This document shows, piece after piece, positions 24,721-36,544 of a stretch of DNA of 64,000 nucleotides. Origin of the DNA: Tricholoma matsutake (lineage: Eukaryota; Basidiomycota; Agaricomycetes; Agaricales; Tricholomataceae); NCBI GenBank assembly GCA_026075535.2, contig AP026540.1, forward strand, positions 3,410,001 to 3,474,000. The letters run 5' to 3'. A program made the translations under genes and the position numbers. How positions within the stretch are numbered: the stretch's first letter is position 1; each line of letters starts with the position of its first letter. The notes beneath the pieces were generated by a model, which was given only the letters and a program-made list of their open reading frames with translations, was not told the DNA's origin and made no database searches.

Positions 24721-27700
24721 GTTGAAAGGTCAGCAGGGGTTGAACGTCTGAAAGATTTGTTGAGGTGATATTGTGAAGAAAAATTGCAGAGGTTGCAGAA
24801 GGGAGCGCAGATTTGGTGGTGACTGCAGAATAAAGGGATCGTCCTCACATTAATCGCATGAGCAGGAAGGTAATTAGCGCCCAAGTAAAATATGAACAAC
24901 TTCAATCTCAGGCTACGACATTTCGTTCACCTAGCTGAAGTTCCTTTTATCCTTATTGTCCACGAATTATCCCACCATGCCTCCATTTGCATTCCGGGTG
25001 TCGAGCAAAAGGCAATAATCGGATCTTCCGCGATGAATGCAGGCAGCAAAAGAATTAGATTCGCGACCGCGGCCCAGTGAGAGAATGTGCTTGCTCCTTT
25101 CCGTAGACTTACTTTTACTTGACACGGCAGTGCTGATCAACCGACGAGCGCTTGACAAAGCTGCTTTCATACATTTCAGGAAACGTTGATCGGTTTGAAG
25201 GGACGATCAACAGCCCTATGATTCCTTCGATAGTACAACAGTACGACCATCACTCTCCTGACAGGTCTCGTATCGCACGGCTAATTTTGGGGCATCTACT
25301 TCTCCACGAGGCCCATGGCACTACTAGTACGACTTCATACAAGCACCCAAGCTAACGCACAGTGAGCAAGCGCGTCAGAACCTCTGGAGAGCCAGCCGCG
25401 TCCGATGGTGTACAAGATGCCAACGTTGCACGATCTGACAAGACGCTAGCCTCGAGAGCATGCCGCCCACCGAGCGAAGGTCTCTAGGACAGACTTGGAG
25501 TCATGGGTACATAGCCCCGTGAGGTGTTGGGATCATCTTTATAATGCTCTCCCCAGAAGCAGAACCCCCCGCTGGTCACGTCGACCAAGAATAATGTTCG
25601 CAGTGAAGCATGCTGATAGTACGATCTGCAAGGCAGTCCTTATCGCACTTCCCGTATCAACACTGCCGCCCTGGAGGACAAGCCTAGCACGGGTCTCTAC
25701 CCTCTCATAACCGGTATATTATCCCAAGGCTGTTCACAGCACAAAACAAGCTCCAGGCATCGCATTGCAGGCTTTGAACAGCCATTGTAGCAAAGGAGGT
25801 ACCTGTCTCCTTTTGGAAGGTGAGCAGAGAGACATGTGAACTCGACAATTGCCCGAAGACACGTTGATTTCCAGATTGACAGACTCTGAGAGAAAATCAG
25901 TGATAGAAAGAATCACGATCATATCTGTCAATGTGGTATAAGAGCAATAGACTGCAGACCCGGCCGTATCACTCACAAATGACATGAATAGAGCTCTGCG
26001 CTCCTCAAAGATATTTCGACTGAAGGAAGAAGAAACTATAATCAACATAAAACGATAAAACCGGCAGCACCTTACCTGCACACTTGTTGCCCAAATACGA
26101 CACACTCCCTGCCCATATTTGCCCTTGTCCGCTGTCTATGGGTGGACAAATGCTCTAACAATAGAGATACCGGGCCTTCGTCCCCATGCTGGGCAGTTAA
26201 ATACACAAGAAGGACTGAGCAGTCGAAATTATCTGCATCATGCTTCTCCCGTTGTGGTCGTGTGCGCGGTCGACAAACAACATATCGTTCGGTCGCTTGA
26301 ACGAGAGGCAATCGAGGAATCGTGTACGAGATTTAGGAGCAGCCTCATTCGGAATTTCGCCTGGTGATGCCTTGGAACAATGAGGTTATCACTAAGGCGT
26401 TGTGGTGTGAATTGGAGAGTATTGACTCATAGTGGCCGCCTTGTGCAAAGCTGTCTGTGGCTCCGTTGACATGCAACCTGTGGGTGGTATATTCCTCAGG
26501 CAAAGGGATCGCCCACATGACCCAACAACAGGGCCGAAGAATTATTCACTGATTGGTTCATTTGTCCACTCGGTTTGATAGGGTGGAATTGGGGTGGAAA
26601 CCCTGATCAGCGTTTGCGCCTTGGTGGGTTACGAAGTGAAAAATGGGCACCAAATGCGTATATGATATGAATACACGTATGCTCTGACCTGACCGGTGTA
26701 GCCAGGTGCTGGTGAGTTGTGGAAGCGTAAGGAGCTAGGCGAGTCGTAGTCGCGACTAACACGAGGCTAAGGTCGGAGTTGAGTTCCTCGTCAGTTGACT
26801 TCTGGATATGTTTCCTCTCGTCAAGCCATGATGCATGATCATACAACTGACTGTCTGGCGTTCTTACGCCTTCCAGGGATTTTGAGAGCCTCAACGCGCC
26901 AACGATATTTTTGAAACTTGCCTTGTAATCTGGATTCGAATCGGTTTGCAGTTACCCAGCGGCTATCTGCTCATGGAATGGCTTGACAAATAACCCTTGA
27001 TTTCATGCGCAGATCCTCGCCGACACATTCAAGTGAGACACCCTATGCTGCAAAGTCTTACAGTACTTGAACTTGTGCTGGCTGCAGATCTGATATAGCT
27101 GGCAAACTATCATCACGCTAGGCATTTGGCTGAGTTCATCCAGGCTCGGGGAAGCCTTCGGTGCGTACGCCGGAACTGCTCTCGTTGATGTTGTTTTGAT
27201 TATTCTTCTTGCCACTAGCCCAAGTTGTTAGCCTATCAGCAACACATCTATCTTTCACGCATTGGTAATGGATGAATCTGCAGTCGCATTTCGCCAAACC
27301 GTCGTCAAGTCTCTTGTCCGTCCCAAGCGACCCACTACATCACCCCTATTGCCATCGCTCTTGGAATTCCTACTGCACATCCGATGAGTTCGTGCCCAAT
27401 TCCTTGTACTCTGACGATAAATCTGGATTTCTCTGTGCGTTGCCATGCAGAAGATCTCAGAAATGAGGCTCGCCGCCTCCATCGTTGTGTTCTTTCCTTC
27501 CATCTCTTTAGACGAAAGCGACGATGTACAGTACAGTAGACTTTCTCATAATGCATAGGTTTTCGGTAGAAAAAAAGTTCGTCTGTGCCAAAATGTGCCC
27601 ATCATGCGTATTGCTCATAATCCATAGATTTTTGGCTCATCGCTATGCATTTTGAGCAACGTAACCGTACATTGATGACACAGAAACGCGTGTTGATCTT

Positions 27701-29277
27701 ATCATGTGATGTGACATTGGTACATTCATTACGGTGGTGATTCAAGGACCTAAGGACGATTCAGCTCCGATTTATCCGAGTGAACCCAGAGTCTTGAATC
27801 ATCTATGAATTGACGTGTCACTTTGACCGTCAACTTTCATAGTGTGATTCACAGGTCGATTCAGGTGCTCCGGGCCCCAGGGCCCACACTCGTCAGTGTA
27901 GAACTTGAACTATTCTATTTGATTTTTATACTCTGCAAAGAAATTCAGACCATGGCTCCACGACCATGATGAAACACTCGCGCCAATTTTTTGTTGCTTT
28001 CTTGGTCTTTTTATGGGGTCAGGTTCGGGAGAGGTAAGCATCTTCTGCTTCTTTAGCTCCTGCAGTGTCTTGGCATGTTGAGTCAATTACTAGTAGGCAA
28101 ATGGCCGTGTGATGTCTCAAATTAGTGATTATAAAGTAAAGGGATATTTGAAATAAGAGGGATGAATCGTCTCAGTGAATCGCGATTCAAAAATTTGGGC
28201 GATTCAAGTGTTGATTCGACTTGTTGAATCGCGGCGGCGGAACTTGAATATTTGAATATTTGAATCGTCGTTGAATCACTACCCTGAATCGCCTTTGAAT
28301 CGCCTACTCTGACTGCTATTATTTGAAGATTCACGAGCAGAAATTCATAAACTGAGCGTTGAACTATGTTCAACCTTAGGTTCGCGTTCTGAACCCCGAC
28401 TTGCCCCCAACGAGAACCATGTTGCATCATGACGCGTCTGTACTGGCAATATGTTATCCGCCCTGCGACTGCAATATCACGAGGAAGATTTCTTACTAGT
28501 AGGCCAACGGAAGATCATGATAGGTAAACTTTCGTGGTTTCCGTGTATGATAATCTACTATGTGTCGTTCCGCCTGAATTACGTACTGTGGACTCGGACA
28601 AGTTGGCGAGCTCCTTATCTGGTTGATCGTTCCTTCTGACTCTTAAGTATTTAGAGATTTGTTCATTGTCGTTTTGGAATGTTGACCTGACCCATTGCTT
28701 TGCAGGGGTGAATGCACCGAATATTATTGTTACGGTACAGTAACCACATTAGATAAAAATGCAAGACGATTTCATGATCCGAATCTTTCTGTCAACTCAC
28801 GTCACGTTCTAGCACTGGCTCCGGTTAACTCGCTTCCGTTGATCCTTAATATTAATAACGTTACATACTTGAGCTTGAACGCCGCTCATTAAAATCTGAA
28901 TTTCTTCATCTGTGATCACTACATACATCCGAGTACTTATATACATTTCAGATTAGAGACCATATACCTAACTAAACGGTAAAGAGTGTGAGTAGATATG
29001 TAACATGAATAAATAGTGGATCACCCAAGCAGCAATATAAAATGGTACATTAGGCCAATGCGAATATATTTTTTGGGAGCACATTCGAGCATAAGATGAT
29101 GCAACGTTCATGAGCCAGGGAAGTTGGCAATGATCATCAATGCTGCTACATTCCAGATCAGAGAATTTGCAGAGGAGATTGCTTTCTTGAACTTGTCGCG
29201 CAGTGGGACTTGTGGGGAAAAAGAGAAGAGACCTAGGTAAAGGTCATAGGGTTCAGAGAAATGGACAGAGCATACCT
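24721..29277. other. 4.5-kb stretch without a convincing gene
   Basis: Short ORFs only; the longest (25734-26105 -, 123 codons) lacks a recognisable domain. The segment around 25831-26010 shares islands with 20598-20800, including the 17-base word gacatgtgaactcgaca. The part 27736-28335 is crowded with GATTC/GAATC (listed separately). An 11-bp class GC palindrome (gggccccagggccc) lies near 27885. No RNA gene was found. Confidence 0.4.
27736..28335. repeat. Cluster of GATTC/GAATC motifs
   Basis: I count about 16 GATTC or GAATC words in 600 bases, mostly as TGAATCG or CGATTCA, where about one is expected. Eleven fall in 28163-28335. One pair forms the perfect 14-bp palindrome TGAATCGCGATTCA at 28176-28189. 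Spacing is irregular, so this is not a tandem array. Confidence 0.75.
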
Positions 29278-29766
29278 CTAGAATCGATAAAGGTAGAAAA
29301 ATCCGTCCATCAGAGCAGTCCTCGAAAATAGGCACCATATTAACAAGATGGCGGCTATTAGCATGACGCGCCTGGCACGACCAGGGATGACAGGAGCAAA
29401 AGCAAGAGCAGCTCCCTTCCGAAAATAGTTTAGAAAATCGAATGAGGTCGCGAAAGTGAGGTTGGACGGTTCGGACTCACGGGAAACATCATCATTGCTT
29501 CCGCTATAACCTGACCAATATCTACTTGAAAAGTGATCTGAAAAGATCAGCAAATAAGCAAAAAACTACATATGTTATCGAGAGACAGTGCACTAACAGA
29601 AGAGTCAACAACAGGCCTCTCATATGGGTGATAGCGCTTGCGATGTGACTAGGGCAAGAAGATATCAGTGGTGAAAATGTTTGTAGTCTAAGGAATAGAG
29701 ATCCGGGGATTTGCTTGGAAAAGGGAGGAGTTTTCGTACCTCAGGCTGTCGTCGAGAGGGGGGCAT
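29278..29766 (-). CDS. Small single-pass membrane protein, four exons
   Basis: My model uses exons 29740-29766, 29598-29648, 29481-29537 and 29278-29415. All introns begin GT and end AG (GTACGA..CCCTAG, GTTAGT..TTTCAG, GTGAGT..GGAAG), every exon is a multiple of three, and the start is MPPSRRQPE. The product is 90 residues: a basic N-terminus (SHRKRYHPYERP), a short middle exon, then AFAPVIPGRARR, one hydrophobic helix (residues ~62-75, VMLIAAILLIWCLF) and the tail SRTALMDGFFYLYRF. The third intron is the least certain: reading through it stays open in the exon-4 frame. No family is recognised. Charge and helix placement suggest a tail-anchored or small ER/mitochondrial membrane protein. The tail resembles that of the protein at 24306-24720. 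Confidence 0.55.
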
Positions 29767-31992
29767 GGGGAAGTACAAGTAGGAGGAAGTAATTGGACAA
29801 TGGACGCGAGAGAACAGAAAGTCAGGGTTGTTCAATGTTGCGGAATAGGATGAAAATCAAAAAGGAAAGCGTTTAAAAGGCCGTGATAAAGGCTCGGGAA
29901 CGAGGCTATATATTCAAATTTTATGACGCGGCGATAACCACGGAATGAAAATGCATCGATGAAAAACCAAACGCCGTCGTTAACATGACGATCCCGCCTC
30001 TCTCATCCAGAATGGTTGCTAATCATGCTCAATAGGCGAAGCTTCAATCGTGAATGGTCTGGAAACAGGCCTGTGGGCCATGGTATCAGTAGTTGGAACT
30101 ATAGCGAGCGGTTCGGGCGGTTGGCAACTCCTCTGTCCGTAGCATTCTGGTGGTATCTCCGCCAATAGACGAGGCGTTAGAGAGGGGTCTGTCAAATTAG
30201 GGCAACAAATCAGGGACGACAACCTTCCCGAGTGTTCCATTCCTTACACCCACCACCACCCATCATCGTCACCACCGTATGTCCGGGCTGTTCGTGGAAA
30301 TAATTTTTGCTTTGCACACTTGGAAAGCGTCCTTGTTGTCAACTGACATATCTTCACGGGATCCCGACATAGGGTTCGAACCAACGACGAGGGTCAAGCG
30401 AGGGAGGTCTTGCTAGTCGAAGGTGCTGTTAAACGCCTCACTGAGCGGCGTGATTAGGACCTTGCTTTTGCGGTATCTTGCTGAGGCTTGAGGTGAGTTG
30501 AAAGGACGACAGGATGTTTCTTCTTTCACCGCAGCTACGCGCAGTTTGTCCTGGTGGACTACGTTGATGATCACGACTGGGCGAGACATTTCCCATAGGA
30601 CCCAACCTGCTTCCTTCATGCTTCTTAACAGAACGAACCCCTTGAAGAAGACTCTATCATGATCGATATGCTTCCTTATTGAGCTCAACACGCTCCCATC
30701 GTGGCGTTCTGTTGTTCCCTTTTTGGGCCTCGGGTTATCATGTGACCGCGTATTTATGCGCGGAGGTTTCATCTTCAAGCGATGATTCAACTCCAATGTT
30801 AAGAACATGACAGCGGATGTCACATCTGTCAAGTGAGGCTATACACAGCAGCATAATATTCGGCAAAACAACATACCTTTGGGCGACGCTCGACTCGACG
30901 CTCGACTCGACGCACCCAGTTCAACAGCGCTTGATCTGGACTCCGAAAAAAAATAGTCCATCTACATTTGGAAACTCTTCAGTGTAAGATAACCTTTGTA
31001 TAATGGCGGCTGTGGACATTCAAACCTCGACGGATAGCTCCCAGAATTGACGTCGGCCCTGCACTCAAAGGTGATGGACTCGGTCGCGGGACCGAAAGGC
31101 GAGAAAGCCATGACATCCTTGACTGGAGACTGCTATTGCTCTCTGATGGGTCACTAGGTTCGACGCAGGTCTGCAAGTTAGCGCAGTGGGCACATCATAT
31201 CAGTCTCGCTTGGACTCTCCTGCCTAAGAAGAACTCCTCTTCAATTTATCAGTCGCTTCGGGAAGACTACATAACAACGGCACCATGATTTGTAGCTCTG
31301 TAAGGCTCGTTGCCCACTGGTCTGAGTTTTTCCACCGAACGCCTCCTGCCATCTGCGAAACTGGGCGATTTTTGTGTCGCAAGACGTGGTGGCACGGCGT
31401 ATTTGAACCTATCGTCGACTTCGGTGTTGTTCACCCGCCAGATGACTATCGCCACTTTATTAATAGACCCACAACGGAAGAAGGCAACCCGCGGAATGTA
31501 ATCTCTAGTTCAAATGGATGAAACAAGGATGAAGCAGCAAGTCTCAATCATTGAGTCAAGGTTGTCGCATGAGGTGTGCATAACGAATCGCCTATTTGTG
31601 TGATCAACAACATCACTATGCATATGCAAGTGCCGAAGAAACCAAGTTCAAGACGTCGCGTTGCCACGGCGGACCATTAATATTCTCCCAGGGCCTCCAG
31701 ACAAGCTCCGGACCGCGCCGCTTCGAGATGAGCCCAACTATAGTCTGAGCATTCAGCCATCCTACTACGAAGCGACAGATACAGATCTAGGCCGATTTTT
31801 CCTTATGCTTCCCTTTGTTATCGTCTCGTCTCCTACATATTAGAAATGGACAACCTTCACTTAAGCAAGAATTACAACCCCCCGTCACCGAAAACCCGAT
31901 AACAACGAGCAGTAGTAACAGATGATCATAAATACACCAGGAGGGCACTGGGGTGATAGCATTGATCCATCAGCCTTCTTTCTATCGCAGGG
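29767..31992. other. Region with unassigned ORFs only
   Basis: ORFs at 30019-30240 (-, 73 codons), 30413-30832 (-, 139 codons), 30979-31176 (-), 31267-31455 (-) and 31661-31843 (+) show no family I know. The Pro/Ser-rich minus ORFs could be exons of one unresolved gene. A short direct tandem of the type cgctcgactcga lies at about 30888-30913. A GGTTCGAACC word at about 30372 has no tRNA fold around it. Confidence 0.35.
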
Positions 31993-32496
31993 ATGTTAGT
32001 GCGCAACAGTAGGCTGTTGCAGGAACTTGAAGCCGATGTCTGCCGTTGTGCAACCACTGGTCGTTTTCTCAGTAAGCCTTATGCAATGTCCATATGCATT
32101 CCAGATTGGGAGACGGCCAAGAGGTCTCGTCCTGGGCTTGAGCACTTTCTTGTTGCTGGGATGGACTATGGCAATGTGGATTTCAATTTTCAGCTTTTCG
32201 ACGGAGGACCTTCAAACGGAAGGAATCATTTTCTGCTAGTATATGATCCAAATATGATCATCTTATTCTTTTTTGCAAACTCTTACAAGGGATTTCCGAT
32301 TTACCCACCTTCCATACCTTGTCGCCCAACTTGCACAGTAAAAATCGCCTGGCATCCTCTCCCAGGGCACAAAATGCGGAAAAAGTGTTGTGAAGAGAGT
32401 CGAGACGCGGTGCCAGATAAAGTCATAAGGCACGTACTACTTGATGCCAGTGATCGGACCTTTCGATTACTAATGAGCGCGTACACTCTAGCCTAG
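31993..32496 (+). CDS. Hypothetical protein, 167 residues (weak)
   Basis: This is an uninterrupted ORF from ATG 31993 to TAG. It is Cys-rich in places and contains a hydrophobic patch (IILFFFANSYKGFP) but no recognisable domain. Introns may be hidden in the frame. Support is length only. Confidence 0.25.
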   Translation: MLVRNSRLLQELEADVCRCATTGRFLSKPYAMSICIPDWETAKRSRPGLEHFLVAGMDYGNVDFNFQLFDGGPSNGRNHFLLVYDPNMIILFFFANSYKGFPIYPPSIPCRPTCTVKIAWHPLPGHKMRKKCCEESRDAVPDKVIRHVLLDASDRTFRLLMSAYTLA

Positions 32497-33273
32497 CCAT
32501 GTCTGGACTGATCCAGATTCCAGAACCATATCTAGATATATCATTCCAGAACCATTCTAGGATATGACAAAGCAAGCTGACAGAACACGATTTGGTTCTG
32601 CGCCGAAATTGTCAGCTTTCCAGTGTGTAATCAAATCTGGGACTATTGAACTTAAAGCAGCATCTGTAATGGGTCAGCACATAAACAGCGAAGATCCAGA
32701 AATGTCATCAAGTAGCAACCACATGCGTGCGTGAGCGTGCCACGAAAAATGGATTTTGTGTGACTGGTGCAAAAATTGTGAGGGTCAAATATTTTCATTT
32801 TGTCAGCACGTAGCACAAGTCAGCACACCAAGGAAAAAAGAACAAGCTGTTGATCCACCCAGCGTCGGGTCGCAGCAATAATATTCATGCAGAAAGTTAA
32901 AGAATCTTTCCCTAGGACCTTGACAATCATGGTTTAAAAATATATTTTCGTCTCAATCTCAAAACATTCGCTGAGATCATCACATCAACCCCATATAGAG
33001 CCTTTTCAGCCCTGTTTCTAGCTCTCGTAATTACTAAGTGTGGTTAATCACTTCAATTTACGTGACTGAATTTGCCACAGTGGGCGTATATTGATCGGTA
33101 AATTCGGCACATTTCAATTTCCGCTCTCAGCCGCGCGAAAGCTCGCCCACTGTGCTTTCCTTGATGATCGATGTCGATGATGGGTCAGTTATTTGTAGTT
33201 GCTAGTGGTACCTATCACTCTGAGGTTCTCAAGAGCCTGAGTATTTCACTATCCAGACAAATTACTTATTTAG
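32497..33273. other. AT-rich non-coding stretch
   Basis: No ORF of note. The words ccagaaccatatctag and ccagaaccattctag occur close together at 32520-32560. The left border of the Copia LTR lies somewhere near 33270. Confidence 0.4.
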
Positions 33274-33850
33274 TGATACTAAGGCAGTGGCTAGGGTTTT
33301 GATGACTTGTATGAATGTATAATGTGTGTGATCTCCACGTTATACGATTGTAATGCTCAATGGGGATTCTGCACACATCTATAATTAGACCACGGGATGC
33401 AAGTATTTTTGGCAAAATAGTAATGCCTGCAAACAAAATGTAACATTACATAAGTAGGATTTGGCTAATTTGATGGCAACTCAAAAGATAACCCAGTACA
33501 GACCTCGACATGTGTTAGAGAATTAATTTAAAGATGTGAATAGATAGTAAATGGGTAATTGTATGGTTTGCACACTTTAAGATCTAAGAAACCAGCCTTG
33601 AGATGACACCATATTCAAGAAGTTATGCCACTATGCTGGTGGTATGGTCAATTCATTGGCTTGATATTGGGATTATAATTGTTCAAGGAAGGGGGGGGGG
33701 CTTATTATTGAGTGTGGTGAGAGTCAAAGAGAGACCTAGACATCTCGTATACTCCTATTGCAGTAGTGAGCATACTATGTTCTATATATAGCATGTACTA
33801 ATAATAGCATTATTTACTTGGACCAGGCATGGCTTGCCTGTATCCCAACA
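33274..33850 (-). repeat. Probable Copia 3' LTR (left border uncertain)
   Basis: On the minus strand a purine tract (gcttgagggggag) is directly followed by TGTTGGGATACAGG at 33850, the typical start of a Ty1/Copia 3' LTR. A TATATATAG box lies about 65 bp inside it. The far end was guessed at tgatactaagg (33274) because it completes a TG..CA pair; no second LTR is in the window to confirm it. Confidence 0.5.
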
Positions 33851-34100
33851 CTCCCCCTCAAGCCTACCATGGTTTGAGTACAGGGGAATGGTTACTTCAT
33901 CCAGGTGCATCAAAACCTCTGTGTGGTGGAAAACCCTACGGAAAAACCTATCCACATGTGAGGAAAGCTACTGGGTTTCTAGTGTGTTGACTGGATGCCC
34001 ATCTCTTCTCTATGTTGAGTAAATTTTGGCTTCAGTAGAGCTTTAATCTGCTGTTTGTGGAAGGAAGCCAGAGCTTCCAACACTCAAGGAAACCAGAACG

Positions 34101-34350
34101 TGTAAGGAACTTAGTATATTTTGGGGGAGGAAACTAAAAGTAGTTGAAGTTGTAGACTATATACTACTGGACTAACATGTGATACTGGGTGCAGATGTAG
34201 ATAAGACTTGTCAAGACACTCTTACATCAGCAAGTCTTATCTACATCCGCACCCAGTATCACATGTTAGTCCAGTAGTATATAGTCTACAACTTCAACTA
34301 CTTGTACTGTATCTTAGTTTCCTCCCCCAAAATATACTAAGTTCCTTACA
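34101..34350. repeat. Long near-perfect hairpin in the Copia 3' region
   Basis: The left arm 34101-34210 (starting tgtaaggaacttag) pairs with 34231-34350 across a 20-bp spacer. Arms are about 110-120 bp and almost identical. The main difference is about 10 extra bases (around gtactgtatc) in the right arm. Confidence 0.85.
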
Positions 34351-34539
34351 GTTTGCTCTGGATCATGACAGGTTTTGTATATCAAGAACTTTTTCATTCA
34401 TGAGGTCCCTGACCCAGTGATGGTGAAGAGCGATGTGCTTTGACCATTGATGGAATTGTGGGTTGTGTGTCAATACTACAGACCCCTCATTGTCTTCATA
34501 AATAATTGTCAGGTCTTCTTGAACAAATCCAAGTTTGCC

Positions 34540-35940
34540 ATATAGATTTCATGTTGCTTTGTGTCCAGCCTCTGCAAGAGCTACATATTCTGCCTCTGTG
34601 GATGACAAGGCTATGATCATTTGTTTCTTTGATTTCCAGGTCACTGCTCCTCCTGCTGTGAAAAAAATGTATCCTGTTGTGGACTTGTGGTTGTCCACAT
34701 ATAAAGAGGCAGCTTCTGCATACCTATAGAAGAGGCTATTTGTTACAGTTGCATCCTGAGATGTGTGGTAAGTTATCCCAAGAGTTTTCATACCTGAAAG
34801 GTACCTGAGTATCTGCTTTAATGCACCATGATGTTGGAGACCTGGGTTAGTGGTGTAGGCAGCCAATTTATTGTGTATGAGATATCCAGTCTTGTGGAGT
34901 TTGCAATAAACTGTAGACTTCCCAATAATTTTGCATACAAATTACTTCGGTTGGGTTCATTGTGATCTGGATTTGGTCCTAACTTAATATTTGGATCCAT
35001 AGGTATACCAACAGGGTTTGCATCAGCCATCCCCTCCTTGAGGAGTATATTCTCAATGTATTTCTGTTGAGAAATAGTGATGGAATTGCTGGTATGATTT
35101 ATTTCTACACCAACAATCTTGCTTGGTTCCCCAAGGTCTGTAACTTGCCATTCTGAGCATAACACATTCTTCATATGTTCCATCATTCCATCAGACAATG
35201 CAAAGAGAACTGAGTTGTCAACCCAGATGGCTATAAGGGCAACCTCAGCCTCTAGCAAAGGGAAATCCAAAGTTAAAATTATACTACATATTACAGGGAT
35301 TGGAGGCGCATCTAGCAAAGGGAAATCTGAAGAGAAAACTCTGAGGACCCCTTTGCCAATGCCCAGTATATGTGAAGACTGTAAAAATCAAATAATAATC
35401 TAAAAATAGAAAAGGTGGAGATAGGCAGATCAAGGCTGCTGAATGACATCATACCAAGGGGTAGATGTTGGAAGGGGTTCTCCGCCTCTAAATATAAAAC
35501 TGTCAACATGCACAAATGTGCTAGAAAGGGAAATTAGTAATAAAATAAGGAAAAATCATAGAAAATGAAGAATAGAAGGAAATGAAGTGAGGAAAAATAT
35601 AGGATGAACGTAAAAAATAGGAGAAACACACAGGGCACCCCCCTGAGTCCCCCTAGTCCCTTTACAATGGCCATAATTCTGATGTCATCTCCATCCCGTC
35701 GAATGTAAATGCAAGAATCCATGAGTAAGTGTTTGTAGCCATGAGACTTGAGTTTTTCATCAAGCTGCTTATTCCACTCTCTCCCAGCTTGTTTTAGGCC
35801 ATAGAGAGTCTTGACCAGCTGACAGACTTGGTCTGTTTCATCCTCACATCCTTCAGGTTGTCACATGTAACTTTCTTCTTGTAAAATGCTGTTCAGATAA
35901 GCCCTCTTGTGTAAGAGAACCAGTTCTCTTACAACTCATG
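34540..35940 (-). pseudogene. Copia reverse transcriptase and RNase H fragment
   Basis: From the right, the minus strand encodes LVKTLYGLKQAGREWNKQLD and MDSCIYIRR, then the catalytic strand. There the expected V-D-D is read as WVDN. After the solo LTR the frame continues with SEWQVTDLGEPSKIVGVEI, the SLQFIANSTRLDISY block, and an RNase H end (STEAEYVALAEAGHKAT with TGYIFFTAGGAVTWKSKK before it). These are standard Copia RT and RNase H motifs in order. In-frame stops, an altered active site and loss of the 5' half make it dead. Confidence 0.9.
35232..35666 (-). repeat. Solo LTR of the Gypsy-1 family
   Basis: 435 bp, with the same ends and body as the Gypsy-1 LTRs and no internal region. It is flanked by the 5-bp target duplication ATGGC (35227-35231 and 35667-35671) and sits inside Copia RT coding sequence. 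It has a short extra duplication (ctgagtccccctagt) near its right end. This is the usual product of LTR-LTR recombination. Confidence 0.95.
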
Positions 35941-36060
35941 GACTTGAAGTATCATCTTACTTATGCATATTACCTCATCCACATGATCACCTGACTATCA
36001 CATGCAACCTTAGATACACCATCTGTTTGTAATAGTAGACTAATCCCCCTTGAATAGATA

Positions 36061-36544
36061 CCACATTCCTCACAAGCTTGGTCCTTGAGTGTTGGGGAAA
36101 ACACCACTTCTTTTTTGTGACAAGCGTGATTCATACAAAAGCCAAAAAAAAAAAGAAGAAAGGCAATACCAATCCAGGCACATCACCCTGTTTTATCTCC
36201 CCCACATTACCTGTGACTTCTTGTTTAGCTCATGCCACACCATGCCCACCACCAACAGAAACACCAGATAAACTATGTCATGAACAAATCCTGCATCATC
36301 TCCCATTGTGCATATATATATATTAATTCCCATTTATTCTCCATTGTGGCAAACCATATATAAGAGATTAAATATGTACAATAATGTGCAATAGTGTGTG
36401 CATTCTCCCTGTGTTGTTTTCCTTCATCATCTGCTTGGATATACCACAGTGTGGTTCTTGAAGTGCCGGTGGCATGATAATAAGTCGTGCCATGGCCATG
36501 AATAAAGTATGGTTGTCATTCGAGTTTGTTGTGTAGCCTCTCTT
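36061..36544 (-). other. LINE 3' untranslated region and LINE/Copia junction
   Basis: Read on the minus strand this follows the LINE stop codon. No ORF is present; it contains a tatatatata run at 36308 and a T-rich tract near the distal end (~36140). No poly(A) tail was recognised, so the exact LINE end is not fixed. Confidence 0.5.

Larger units (their letters stand above)
33274..36060 (-). mobile_element. Ty1/Copia remnant (3' part)
   Basis: The element runs on the minus strand. Pol fragments from the second half of RT through RNase H lie at 34540-35940, then a 3' region with a large hairpin, then the putative 3' LTR. Gag, protease, integrase and the 5' half of RT are absent; the right limit near 36060 abuts the LINE 3' end. 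A solo Gypsy-1-family LTR interrupts RT at 35232-35666. Confidence 0.75.

Noticed and set aside
29108..29338. Downstream minus ORF (ending VAALMIIANFPGS) as a further exon of the gene at 29278-29766
   Set aside because: The exon-4 frame reaches a TAG before the only good donor (GTATGC at about 29276), so joining would need an unsupported alternative donor; kept only as a possibility for transcript data.
30360..30440. GGTTCGAACC near 30372 as box B of a tRNA gene
   Set aside because: No box A at the expected distance and no acceptor or D-stem pairing on either strand.
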